Shown here: positions 48,759 to 58,474 of the stretch, one piece after another
Numbering within the stretch: position 1 is the first letter of the stretch
Layout of the letters: the number at the start of each line of letters is the position of its first letter
Assembly: GCA_947453415.1 (NCBI GenBank)
Contig: CANGGG010000006.1
Span: 1-64,000, forward strand
Source: Bacteroidota bacterium
Lineage (GTDB): Bacteria > Bacteroidota > Bacteroidia > UKL13-3
Direction: 5' to 3'
DNA: 64,000 bases
The notes under the pieces: model-generated
The model's database searches: none
What the model was told of the DNA's origin: nothing
What the model saw: only the letters and a program-made list of their open reading frames with translations
Made by a program: the position numbers and the translations under genes

Positions 48759-50844
48759 AATAAAAGTTATAAATAAAATTTTCAGTAAGGTTTTCTATTT
48801 TTGGATTTGTATATGTGTTATACAATATTGTTATAATAGTGTTATCATAAGAATTATAGAAGTTTCTAGAAGCATATCCAAAATGATCGCCTGAATGACC
48901 ATAAAAATTAATACCCCTATAATTTGATTGAATTAATCCCATTCCATATTGAAAATTTGGGTTGTTATTAAACATTTCCATGTTTTTAATAGAGGAATCG
49001 GAAAGAATTGATTTCTCAATAAACAATTTATTTAAAAAATTAGTTAATCCAAAAGCATTTGCACTTAAAGATCCCGCGCCAATGGTAAAATTATTATAAT
49101 ATTCATCGCAAAAAAATCTACTTACATTTTGATTATTTGAATATGGTTGAGACATATTTGGAACATTCACTTTTGTAAGTGAATAAATATTATCTAATTT
49201 ATATGGATTTAACAATTCATCATCTAAAACTTCAAAATACTTTTTATGATAAATTTTTTCAAGTATATATGCCAATAATATATAATTGGTATTACAATAT
49301 TCAAATTGAATATTGGGCTGCTTTTGAGGCTTTGTGATATATTTTAAAAGATTAATAGTAACTAGCTTATGATTGGTTTTAAAAAGAGCTCTTTTAAGTA
49401 TAATTTTACCTATATTTTTATCATTCACGATTTCGTTTAATCCAGATGAATGTGTGAGCAAATTTTTAATGGTTATATTTTTCAAATATTTTGATTTAAA
49501 AAAATCAGAAATCGGCTGATTTAAATAAATTAATTTTTTTTCGACAGCTTGAAAAATTAATGTGCTTGTAATTAGTTTACTAGAACTCCCCACAGCAAAT
49601 ATGGTGTTACTATCTACTAATTTATTTGGTTTTGCATTTCCAAAATTTAATTTTAAAAAAGTGCCATTTTTAAAAACACAAACTTGCATACCAAAACTAT
49701 CATTTTTTAAACTATCTATGATTACATTTCCATATTTTAAAATTTTATCATTTAATTGTTTTAAATTATTAGAAACATAATTACACTTGGGAATATTTAG
49801 ATTACTTTCATCACAAAAATTTATTATAAAATCGGTTAATAGTGGTGTGAATGAATTTCCATTTAAACAACAAACAATTGTCAAGTTTTCTGACGGCAAA
49901 TAGGTAAATGAAGCAAAAGTTTTATCCAAATTGGAAATAACTTCATAACCAATTTTATTATTGATTTTTTTTGTTTTTATACCCATACCGTAATTCTCTT
50001 CTATACTTAGCATTTTCTTTAGGCTTATTGTAGATAATAGTTTTTCAGAAAATAAGCTTTCTAAAAAACATAAAATATCACTTGTACTAGAAACAATAGA
50101 AAGTGAGCCTATAAAATTATTTAAATTACTTTCTTTTGCCTCAATCCATTTGAATTCACTTTTTACAAAAGATTTTGCTTCATTTTTTTCTATTTCTGAA
50201 TAAGTATCAGAATAAGTGTTTTCAAGATTTAATTTTTTAACTATTCTTTCGTTTAATACTTCGCTATAAGGTTTGTTACAAATTTTTTCAATAATAAGTG
50301 CCAATAAATAATAATCTGCGGGGGAATATGATTCATCTTTATTGGGTAAATATTCTGGCTTTACATTCGTAATTTTATTCAAAATGAAAATTTGATTTTG
50401 TTGATCAGATTTCCACTCATCTATGTCTAAATATTTATTAATATTAAAAAGTCCACTACTATGCCAGAGTAAATATTCAATAGTAATTTTATTTGAATTT
50501 GGAATATTTTTAAAATATTTAGATAGTTTATCTGAAAAGTTTAACTTATTTTCTTCAATAAGTTGTAAGACCAATACAGCAGTATAAGTTTCAGTAATAT
50601 TTCCAATTCTATACTTTGTATTTTCATTTGGTTTAATTTCATTGCCATTGATATCATTTCCAATTTTGCCAAAAATTTTATTGTAAATTGTTTTACCACT
50701 TTTTACAATTGAAACACTACCCATAGCCAATCCATTATTATTTAAATTATTAAATAATGAATCTAATCCTTTCAAATCTATGTTTGAAGAATAAGAAATG
50801 ATAGTTATAATATTTATTAATAAAAACAGCGTAAGTTTTTTCAT
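48751..50844 (-). CDS. Exported protein with two tandem serine beta-lactamase/PBP-like domains
   Basis: C-terminal domain has VGSSSKLIT (SxxK), EYCNTNY (YxN) and YGHSGDHFG (HxG). The N-terminal domain has the same fold cues without the catalytic residues. Confidence 0.8.
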   Translation of the reverse strand: MKKLTLFLLINIITIISYSSNIDLKGLDSLFNNLNNNGLAMGSVSIVKSGKTIYNKIFGKIGNDINGNEIKPNENTKYRIGNITETYTAVLVLQLIEENKLNFSDKLSKYFKNIPNSNKITIEYLLWHSSGLFNINKYLDIDEWKSDQQNQIFILNKITNVKPEYLPNKDESYSPADYYLLALIIEKICNKPYSEVLNERIVKKLNLENTYSDTYSEIEKNEAKSFVKSEFKWIEAKESNLNNFIGSLSIVSSTSDILCFLESLFSEKLLSTISLKKMLSIEENYGMGIKTKKINNKIGYEVISNLDKTFASFTYLPSENLTIVCCLNGNSFTPLLTDFIINFCDESNLNIPKCNYVSNNLKQLNDKILKYGNVIIDSLKNDSFGMQVCVFKNGTFLKLNFGNAKPNKLVDSNTIFAVGSSSKLITSTLIFQAVEKKLIYLNQPISDFFKSKYLKNITIKNLLTHSSGLNEIVNDKNIGKIILKRALFKTNHKLVTINLLKYITKPQKQPNIQFEYCNTNYILLAYILEKIYHKKYFEVLDDELLNPYKLDNIYSLTKVNVPNMSQPYSNNQNVSRFFCDEYYNNFTIGAGSLSANAFGLTNFLNKLFIEKSILSDSSIKNMEMFNNNPNFQYGMGLIQSNYRGINFYGHSGDHFGYASRNFYNSYDNTIITILYNTYTNPKIENLTENFIYNFYFE

Positions 50845-51695
50845 TTTGTTAGTTGTTTTGTTGGGTTAAAATTATAGAAAGCTGCTAAATTCCAAACTAT
50901 CATAATTGCTGAGAAAAGGTATAAATTTAAGGCAATTGCAATTCCTAAATGCATCAATACAATAAAAAATAACCAGTAATTTGTTACTTTTTTTATCATT
51001 ATTAATATATAGAACATTTCAAGAATTATAACTGACCAAGATAAAATTGGAAATATTGTACTAAAATTTAAAAGTGAATCAAAATTGATTCTAAAATCAT
51101 TATTAGAACTTGGCAATGTAATTGCCTTCCAAATTGCTTCACCATTCCTCCAATTATAACCTAGTAATTTATCGAATCCAGAAAAAAAATATGCAACTAT
51201 TAGATGTATTTGAAGTATTCTTCTATAAAATAAATAATTAATTAACGATTGAGATGGAAATACTAATAAGTGAAAAAGTGACATACTTATAAAATAATCA
51301 TAGCCATACATAAAATTTGGATTATTATAATAGAAAGAAGTATGTAGAATAATCAATAAAAAGGAAATTCTTCTTGTATAAAATCCTAATATTAATGCTA
51401 TGCAAAGTATTATATATATGATAAAAAAGAAAATAACATAGTATTCTTCTTTTACATTAATAAAGTTAATAACTTTAAATGTTGTTATAGTTGTTGGACT
51501 ATTATATAAATTACAAACCTCTGAGGGTATCAAACTATGAATGCCAAAAAGTTCTTTATAATCTGGAATAATTAAAACAAAATCTAAAAGTAAAAAAAAA
51601 CCAACCATTATTCTAAAAAAGAAAATAAAATTGAAATTTTCTTTTCTTTGATTAAAAAACCAACTATTCCCAAGAACTAATATCTTTTCTATCAT
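50841..51695 (-). CDS. HTTM-domain (SdpB-like) polytopic membrane protein
   Basis: FIFFFRIMVGFFLLLDFVLIIPDY; NPNFMYGYDYFISMSLFHLLVFP; IHLIVAYFFSGFDKLLGYNWRNGEAIWKAI; W..L E IL pattern typical of HTTM proteins. Confidence 0.72.
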   Translation of the reverse strand: MIEKILVLGNSWFFNQRKENFNFIFFFRIMVGFFLLLDFVLIIPDYKELFGIHSLIPSEVCNLYNSPTTITTFKVINFINVKEEYYVIFFFIIYIILCIALILGFYTRRISFLLIILHTSFYYNNPNFMYGYDYFISMSLFHLLVFPSQSLINYLFYRRILQIHLIVAYFFSGFDKLLGYNWRNGEAIWKAITLPSSNNDFRINFDSLLNFSTIFPILSWSVIILEMFYILIMIKKVTNYWLFFIVLMHLGIAIALNLYLFSAIMIVWNLAAFYNFNPTKQLTK

Positions 51696-52284
51696 ATATT
51701 TTTCTTCTTATTAGTAGATGTTTTTCATTGGAAAGTTCTTTAGACTTAATTTGAGAAAGTAAAGGTTTATGATATAAAAATAATTCACATATAACTTTCT
51801 TCATATTATTGTTCTTTTTCAATTCATTAATTGCAAGTCCTTTCATAAATATTGCATTTTTTTTATAATCAAAATCACTAGTATCTTGATTTTCATAATT
51901 GAGAAACATTGTCATAGCCGAATTTACTCTTTGAATAGATGTTTTACTTTTTAAGGAAATTTGATACTTTGTACTTATAATTAGATTATTAGAATCTATA
52001 AAAGTAAACTTTATTTTAAAATCACTAGCAACATTTGGAGCGAAAAATCCATATCCTGTTTCTAAACCTGTATAAGTTTTTATAGTATTTATAAATAAAT
52101 TATTGTCTATAAAACTCAATTTATTATAAATTAAGTTTTGAGTTAACAACTGCTTTTTACCATAGAAATCATAGTATGTTGAAATTATACCCCTTATATT
52201 AACTAAAGTAGTAAGTGTAAAAAACAAAACAATATAAGTGATAAGAAATAATTTATTTGATTTCATTATGATTTTGTTATTCAA
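51664..52284 (-). CDS. SdpA-like HTTM-partner protein
   Basis: N-terminal TM, then TGLETGYGFFAPNVASDFKIKFTF (the W/Y-x-FFAPN signature of HTTM partners); overlaps the HTTM gene by 32 nt. Confidence 0.55.
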   Translation of the reverse strand: MNNKIIMKSNKLFLITYIVLFFTLTTLVNIRGIISTYYDFYGKKQLLTQNLIYNKLSFIDNNLFINTIKTYTGLETGYGFFAPNVASDFKIKFTFIDSNNLIISTKYQISLKSKTSIQRVNSAMTMFLNYENQDTSDFDYKKNAIFMKGLAINELKKNNNMKKVICELFLYHKPLLSQIKSKELSNEKHLLIRRKIYDRKDISSWE

Positions 52285-52325
52285 GCAATAGCTTTAAAAA
52301 TAAAACTATTGCTTGAGTAATCTTT

Positions 52326-52682
52326 TTATAAATACTTTGCCATTAATTCATTAATTTCTGCTTTTACCTCTGGAGAAACAACCCATGTTTTAGTTGTAAC
52401 AATTGTTTCTGAAAAATTAACTAAATTTATTGATTTAGTAAAAATTCTTGTTTCTGTCTTCTCCTTTTTTTGTTTTGCACCTTCTGCATCTATCATAATA
52501 GCCTTTTCCTTCGCATCTAGTTCCATAATTCTTTCTTTATCTTCTAAAGAAATTGAATTTTTTAAAGGAATATAATAATTCCCATTAGCTAATAAATCGA
52601 CTTTTCCATTACCGTCATTTTTTTTAAACGACATCATTGTTAAACCAATTAGGCTTAACGATAAAATTACTATTTTTTTCAT
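52326..52682 (-). CDS. Small exported protein, first gene of the Sdp-like chain
   Basis: Signal peptide MKKIVILSLSLIGLTMMSF; 118 aa. Confidence 0.55.
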   Translation of the reverse strand: MKKIVILSLSLIGLTMMSFKKNDGNGKVDLLANGNYYIPLKNSISLEDKERIMELDAKEKAIMIDAEGAKQKKEKTETRIFTKSINLVNFSETIVTTKTWVVSPEVKAEINELMAKYL

Positions 52683-52837
52683 ATTTTTTTTGCGGTTGTA
52701 AAAACCTGCTGAAATTTTAATTCCGATAAATCGAAAGTTTAATTAAATAAAAATAATAAAACCTATACTCAATTATACTGCAGCTAAATTAGTTGGGTTT
52801 TGTGCTAGCAATTTTGGTGGTAAAAATTAAAATTACC

Positions 52838-52914
52838 TATTCATATTTGGATATTTTATTCATATATGAATAATTTATGTTTAATACAAATATAATATGC
52901 ATATTTGAATATTA
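52838..52914. promoter_or_regulatory. Repeated ATTCATAT-type palindromic operator cluster
   Basis: TATTCATATTTGGATATT, ATTCATATATGAAT (perfect 14-bp palindrome, 52858-52871) and ATGCATATTTGAATATT in front of the divergent XRE gene. Confidence 0.6.
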
Positions 52915-52922
52915 AAAGCATT

Positions 52923-53336
52923 ATGAGTAAAATAAATATAGAAATTGGTAAAAAAATAAAAATCAAACGACACGAAATAGGCTACAAACAAGAAAGTTTA
53001 GCCATAGAGTTAGGTATTTCACAATCGGCATTATCTCGCATTGAAAATGGCTCAGATAGTTTAGTAGTTGAAATATTATACTTATTAACTCAGGTTTTAA
53101 ATACTCCAATTGGCTATTTTATCTCCGACATAAATGGAGATTTATTTACAGCTATTTATTTGGAAAAAATTAAACTATTGGAAGAAATGTTATTAAAAAA
53201 TGAAACCTTAATCAATCATCAAGTAAAAGTTATTAAACAATTAGAAGATCAAATCAAAGATTTGCAAGAAAAGGTATCACGAAAAAATAAAAAAATAGAA
53301 GAGTTAAAAGAAACAATTTCACATAAGAAAATTTAA
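52923..53336 (+). CDS. XRE-family HTH regulator with C-terminal coiled coil
   Basis: IGKKIKIKRHEIGYKQESLAIELGISQSALSRIENGSDSL; coiled-coil tail. Likely ATG start 52923. Confidence 0.85.
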   Translation: MSKINIEIGKKIKIKRHEIGYKQESLAIELGISQSALSRIENGSDSLVVEILYLLTQVLNTPIGYFISDINGDLFTAIYLEKIKLLEEMLLKNETLINHQVKVIKQLEDQIKDLQEKVSRKNKKIEELKETISHKKI

Positions 53337-53343
53337 TTTATAA

Positions 53344-54204
53344 CTAAGCTTTCCTACAACCAATCATTCTATCGTTTTGGTTAATGTCTTTCAATAATAA
53401 TAAGTCTTTAAATCCTTTATCTGCCAACATTTTAAACGTTTCCGCTCCAAAAACTTGGTTGATTTCAAAAAACAAAAAACCATCTTTCTTCAAATATTGC
53501 AAAGCATAATTAGCAATGGCTTCATAAAAAATGAGCGGACTATTATTGGCTACAAAAAGTGCTTCTTGAGGTTCAAAACTCAATACATTTTTACTCATAG
53601 TAAGTTGCTCCTGTTCCAATATATAAGGAGGATTGCTGACTATCACATCAAAAAACTGGGTGGTTTCTCCTTGTTGAATATTTAAAATATCGTCTTCAAT
53701 AAATTGCACATCAGCATTTAAACTTTTAGCATTTTGCTTTGCAATGGTTAAGGCATTTTTACTTTTATCAAGTCCAAATACTTGCCAATGAGGAAAAGCC
53801 AATTTTAGTGAAATGGCAATACAACCCGAACCAGTTCCAATATCAATTAATTGTAAATTAGCAGTTTCATTTTTATAGTTTTCTTTTATCTTTTCAATTA
53901 CCAATTCCACCAACTCTTCGGTTTCACTTCTGGGTATTAACACATCTGGTGTAACTGAAAATTTATTGCCATAAAACCAAGCATTTCCTAAAATATACTG
54001 AATGGGTTCATGGGTTAACAAGCGTTCCAAAATATCCATTAAGTTGGTTTCTTCTTCCTCACTTAAATCAATATTCAGTATTTTTATTTGATGTGGTTTT
54101 ACCAACATTACTTCCTCAAACACATTATTTGCAATGGCTTTTGCTTCCTCTAAATTATAAATAGTTTGAAGTTTTTCTAAGTAAAATTGATAAGCATTTT
54201 GCAT
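53344..54204 (-). CDS. prmC: Peptide chain release factor N5-glutamine methyltransferase
   Basis: TPDVLIPRSETEELVELV; IDIGTGSGCIAISL; VSNPPYI. Confidence 0.93.
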   Translation of the reverse strand: MQNAYQFYLEKLQTIYNLEEAKAIANNVFEEVMLVKPHQIKILNIDLSEEEETNLMDILERLLTHEPIQYILGNAWFYGNKFSVTPDVLIPRSETEELVELVIEKIKENYKNETANLQLIDIGTGSGCIAISLKLAFPHWQVFGLDKSKNALTIAKQNAKSLNADVQFIEDDILNIQQGETTQFFDVIVSNPPYILEQEQLTMSKNVLSFEPQEALFVANNSPLIFYEAIANYALQYLKKDGFLFFEINQVFGAETFKMLADKGFKDLLLLKDINQNDRMIGCRKA

Positions 54205-54215
54205 GGATATTTAAG

Positions 54216-54307
54216 GATTTGGAGATTTGTTGATTGATTGATTTGTTGATTTGGAGATTTATTGATTTGGAGATTTGTTGATTTGGAGATTAGTTGATTT
54301 GTTGATT
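54216..54307. repeat. Degenerate short tandem repeat (GATTTGGAGATTTGTT units)
   Basis: Repeated GATTTGGAGATTTGTTGATTTG units immediately upstream of prmC. Confidence 0.85.
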
Positions 54308-54380
54308 ATAAATAAATATAGATTTTAAAGCATTTTACAGTGACATTTCTGTGAAATCTGTGTAATCTGTAGCTTCATAA

Positions 54381-54899
54381 TTAAAAATTTCTTCCCAAAC
54401 TTGCACCAAACCAGTTGATGAATTTTTCATCGCGGAAGAAAGGTGAATACGCAATTTTTAGTAGTGCTTTGTTGTTATCAACTACCCTGAAACCAAAAAT
54501 AGCTGTAGGAAATACATCCCTATCAATAAAGTTTTTAGTTGCTAAAGTATAACCCGCACCAATTTCTAGTTTTTCTTTGCCTTTTCCCAAAACAATGCTT
54601 GAAGTAAAAGGCATGGCCACTGAATTTTGATCCAAATAAACACTGTTCAACAATCGGTATTCAATGGGACAATAACCAAAACCAATTCTGCCAGTTAAGG
54701 TAAATGAATGGTTATAGTTTCGGTACAAATATTTTTCGTAATTGGCACTCCATAACAATGCTGCACCACCAAATTCCAAAAACCAATTACTCGTACCTTT
54801 AGGCTCTACATAAGGAATTACTTCCTCATCGGTTTGAGCTTGTAAGTTATTTACTCCCCAAAAAAATAGTATAAAAATTGTGAATTTTAAACGTAACAT
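54381..54899 (-). CDS. Hypothetical outer-membrane protein
   Basis: Signal peptide ending LQAQ; beta-rich. Confidence 0.6.
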   Translation of the reverse strand: MLRLKFTIFILFFWGVNNLQAQTDEEVIPYVEPKGTSNWFLEFGGAALLWSANYEKYLYRNYNHSFTLTGRIGFGYCPIEYRLLNSVYLDQNSVAMPFTSSIVLGKGKEKLEIGAGYTLATKNFIDRDVFPTAIFGFRVVDNNKALLKIAYSPFFRDEKFINWFGASLGRNF

Positions 54900-54913
54900 T
54901 TGTGCAAGTATAA

Positions 54914-55738
54914 ATGAAGATTAGCAAGCTAAAAAACTTAATTTACTTTTTGCATTGGGGCAGTTTCGATATTTGCTTGGGTGTTATCAGTTTAATGCTG
55001 CCTTTGTACTTTCAAATTCACGTAAAACCAACATTGGCGTGGTTTTTTATTTTACCAAGTTCAGTTTGGCTTATTTATTTTTTCGATCATTTGTTAGATA
55101 CTTTAAAAACTAACGCTGTAATAAGTGAACGACATGCTTTTATTCAAAAACATCAAACCAATTTTAAAATTATTGCAGCGCTTATTATTTTGACAAATAC
55201 AATTTTGGTAATAAAATATTTCAGTTTTTATCATTTAGCCAAAAGCATTTGGATCGTTTTGACTTGCATCATTTATTTTCTGCTCAATTATTTTAAAATA
55301 AAATGGTTCATCAAAGAGTTTTTTGCAGCTATAATCTATGCTGGAGGAATTTGTTTTTATCCGTATGTAGTTAATGAAAAAAGTTTGTTTACTCAATTTT
55401 TTATCATTGCATTTTGCATGCAATTATTTGTGTTGGCTTTAATTAATTTACTTCAAATTTCCATTCGAGAAACCAATACCGACAAGGATTTACAAGTTAA
55501 AAATATTTCGAATGTTATTGGACAAAAACTATCAAATTTGTTGCTAATTTTACTTTATTTTTTAGCAAGTTATTTGCTCATAAAATTCCAATTTTCAGTG
55601 TTTTTGTCTATCGGTTTTATTTGTTGCTTTGCAATTCATTTGCTTCATTTTACCAAACTCACTAATCAAAAATATAGAATGATAACTGAGTTTAGTTTTA
55701 TGCTCATTGGAGTTATTTATTTGATAGGAAAAATTTAA
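54914..55738 (+). CDS. Polytopic membrane protein, UbiA-like
   Basis: About 8 TM; WLIYFFDHLLDTLKT near the N-terminus resembles the UbiA-type Asp-rich motif. Confidence 0.55.
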   Translation: MKISKLKNLIYFLHWGSFDICLGVISLMLPLYFQIHVKPTLAWFFILPSSVWLIYFFDHLLDTLKTNAVISERHAFIQKHQTNFKIIAALIILTNTILVIKYFSFYHLAKSIWIVLTCIIYFLLNYFKIKWFIKEFFAAIIYAGGICFYPYVVNEKSLFTQFFIIAFCMQLFVLALINLLQISIRETNTDKDLQVKNISNVIGQKLSNLLLILLYFLASYLLIKFQFSVFLSIGFICCFAIHLLHFTKLTNQKYRMITEFSFMLIGVIYLIGKI

Positions 55739-56373
55739 AACCGAACTCCAAAAACAAAAGTGTTTATTGGATTAACAAATTGAACGAATGTTGGGTTGAT
55801 TGCACCATCAAAAATTTCTCGATGAAAGCCAATATTTGTTTCAGCACTTAAATAAATATGATTGGTTGGATAATATTTTAAACCAAATCCAACGTTTGCG
55901 TTTAAATAATAGTGGGTTAAATCATAACTATAATGACCACTTGAAGAAGAGTTATTATTAATCCAAGTATCAATCCCTTTGTTATTAAAATACCTATATC
56001 CCAAATCAATAAAGACAAATGGTTTAATTTTTTTTTGCGAAAAAACTTTTTCTATACCTATTTTATAATCTTGCGTTTTAATCATTCCTGATGAGTATAA
56101 CCAACCACCTTCAAAGAGCCAATCTTCTCCATTGTCGTTGTATGCTTCATTTTTATAATTTAATAATAATCGCAATAAATACCTATTGTTTAAATTCCTT
56201 TTGTATTGAAATCCACTTAATGTATAATGCTTAACTCCTGGACTTATTTTTAAATTACCAAACTCATACTCATTGCCGTACAAATTAAGTCCTAATTCGT
56301 TTTTGGGAATTGTATTTTGAGCAAAACAGAATTTGCTAAACATCAACGCAACAACAAGTATTTTTAGTCTCAT
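55735..56373 (-). CDS. Hypothetical outer-membrane beta-barrel protein
   Basis: Signal peptide (LVVALMFSKFCFAQ); C-terminal NTFVFGVRF. Confidence 0.6.
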   Translation of the reverse strand: MRLKILVVALMFSKFCFAQNTIPKNELGLNLYGNEYEFGNLKISPGVKHYTLSGFQYKRNLNNRYLLRLLLNYKNEAYNDNGEDWLFEGGWLYSSGMIKTQDYKIGIEKVFSQKKIKPFVFIDLGYRYFNNKGIDTWINNNSSSSGHYSYDLTHYYLNANVGFGLKYYPTNHIYLSAETNIGFHREIFDGAINPTFVQFVNPINTFVFGVRF

Positions 56374-56435
56374 AAAATTATTAATTGGTTACTCAAATAT
56401 AGTTATTTGATCAATAAAGATTTCTTAATAATTGA

Positions 56436-56855
56436 TTATTCGTCTAAATTTTTCAAATTTGTGTTTCGTAATTTCTTTGTATTCGATAAATTCTTTTTCT
56501 CCACTAATCGCTTCTCCACGCTTAATTTTGTTGGCTTGGTAGCTTTACGGAATTTCTTTATCACAAAGCATTTATTAATGATGGTGTATATTTTTTTAAG
56601 TGCTATTATTTTATTGGCTAACTGACTTCTTTCTGTTTGTGCAATTACTTGCAATATGCCTTCATTACTCAGTTTGTTTCCTAATTTCTCCAATAAAATG
56701 GCTTTATCATTCACCGAAAGATGAAATGAATTTTTGATATCAAAATCAATTTGAACTTTGGTTGCCACTTTATTTACATTTTGTCCGCCTGCACCTCCAC
56801 TCCTACTGGTTTTAAATATAAATTCGTTGGTTAAAAATGGTTGTTCAAATTTCAT
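56436..56855 (-). CDS. arfB: Peptidyl-tRNA hydrolase ArfB
   Basis: FKTSRSGGAGGQNVNKVATKVQIDFDI (GGQ motif); basic C-terminal tail. Confidence 0.9.
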   Translation of the reverse strand: MKFEQPFLTNEFIFKTSRSGGAGGQNVNKVATKVQIDFDIKNSFHLSVNDKAILLEKLGNKLSNEGILQVIAQTERSQLANKIIALKKIYTIINKCFVIKKFRKATKPTKLSVEKRLVEKKNLSNTKKLRNTNLKNLDE

Positions 56856-58474
56856 TACGCCCTAATTACTCCAGGTCTAAATTCTTTGGTTATTGGTGCA
56901 TGGTTAGCCGCTTCTATGCCCATACTTACCCATTTGCGTGTATCAACTGGATTTATAATAGCATCAATCCACAAACGTGCAGCTGCATAATAAGGTGAAG
57001 TTTGTTTGGTGTATCTGTCGGTAATAGTTTTTAATAAATCGGCTTTCTTTTCCTCGGTAATTACTTCACCTTTTCCTTTCAAACTTGCTTCTTCTATTTG
57101 CAATAAAACTTTAGCTGCTTGTGCTCCGCCCATTACAGCAATGTTGGCATTTGGCCAAGCTGCAATTAAACGTGGATCATAAGCTTTGCCACACATGGCA
57201 TAATTTCCAGCACCATAACTATTACCAGTTATAATGGTAAATTTAGGAACCACAGAGTTAGCTTGCGCATTTACCAATTTAGCACCATCTTTAATAATTC
57301 CACCATGTTCGCTTCTGCTTCCAACCATAAATCCTGTAACATCTTGCAAAAACAATAATGGAATTTTCTTTTGGTTACAATTCATAATAAAATGTGCGGC
57401 TTTATCGGCACTATCGCTATAAATTACACCACCAATTTGCATTTCTACTGGATTGTCGGCAGCACTTTGTTTAGGTTTTTTAGCTTTTACCACTTGGCGG
57501 TTATTGGCCACAATTCCAACTGCCCAACCATCAATTCTAGCATAACCGCAAGTAATGGTTTTACCATATAATTCTTTGTAAGCATCAAAACTATCAGCAT
57601 CTACCAAACGATTGATGATTTCCATTACATCAAAAGGTTTAGTGAAATTAGCAACGGCTTCATAGACATCATCCATGCTTTTTGCGGGAGCCACCGGCTC
57701 AATACGGTTAAAGCCTGCTTTATCGTAATCGCCAATTTTACTAATAATGCGTTTTATTCTATCTAAGCAATCCGCATCGTTGGCAAATTTATAATCAGTA
57801 ACACCACTAATTTCACAATGAGTAGAAGCACCTCCTAGGGTTTCATTATCTATGTCTTCACCAATGGCTGCTTTTACCAAATAACTTCCCGCTAAGAAAA
57901 TAGAACCTGTTTTATCTACAATCATGGCTTCATCGCTCATGATTGGTAAGTAAGCACCACCAGCAACGCAACTTCCCATTACCGCAGCTATTTGGGTAAT
58001 TCCCATGCTGCTCATTACTGCATTGTTTCTAAAAATTCTTCCAAAATGTTCTTTATCTGGAAAAATTTCATCTTGCATGGGCAAATAAACACCTGCACTA
58101 TCTACCAAATAAATAATTGGAATTTTGTTTTCAATTGAAATTTCTTGAGCGCGTAAATTCTTTTTGGCAGTGATTGGAAACCATGCACCAGCTTTTACCG
58201 TTGCATCATTTGCTACCACTATACATTGTTTTCCGCTTACGTAGCCCATTACCACCACAACGCCACCACTAGGGCAACCGCCATGTTCGGCATACATATC
58301 TTGCCCAACAAAAGCACCGATTTCTAACTGAGGTTTATCTTTATCTAATAAATATTCTACCCGTTCACGCGCCAACATTTTGCCTTTTTCTTTTTGTTTG
58401 GCAGCCGCTTTTGCTCCTCCTCCTAAATATACTTTAGCTAAATTTTCGTTTAATTGGTGGACTAGTTCCTTCAT
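56855..58474 (-). CDS. Acyl-CoA carboxylase, carboxyltransferase (beta) subunit
   Basis: GGGAKAAAKQKEKGKMLARERVEYLLD; LVDSAGVYLPMQDEIFPDKEHFGRIF; ITGNSYGAGNYAMCGKAYDPRL. Confidence 0.93.
   Translation of the reverse strand: MKELVHQLNENLAKVYLGGGAKAAAKQKEKGKMLARERVEYLLDKDKPQLEIGAFVGQDMYAEHGGCPSGGVVVVMGYVSGKQCIVVANDATVKAGAWFPITAKKNLRAQEISIENKIPIIYLVDSAGVYLPMQDEIFPDKEHFGRIFRNNAVMSSMGITQIAAVMGSCVAGGAYLPIMSDEAMIVDKTGSIFLAGSYLVKAAIGEDIDNETLGGASTHCEISGVTDYKFANDADCLDRIKRIISKIGDYDKAGFNRIEPVAPAKSMDDVYEAVANFTKPFDVMEIINRLVDADSFDAYKELYGKTITCGYARIDGWAVGIVANNRQVVKAKKPKQSAADNPVEMQIGGVIYSDSADKAAHFIMNCNQKKIPLLFLQDVTGFMVGSRSEHGGIIKDGAKLVNAQANSVVPKFTIITGNSYGAGNYAMCGKAYDPRLIAAWPNANIAVMGGAQAAKVLLQIEEASLKGKGEVITEEKKADLLKTITDRYTKQTSPYYAAARLWIDAIINPVDTRKWVSMGIEAANHAPITKEFRPGVIRA

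Noticed and set aside
48751-50844. Antibiotic-resistance beta-lactamase
   Set aside because: The family includes many peptidases and esterases; the two-domain architecture and operon context do not support a resistance call.
54216-54307. CRISPR array
   Set aside because: Short degenerate tandem repeat without spacers.
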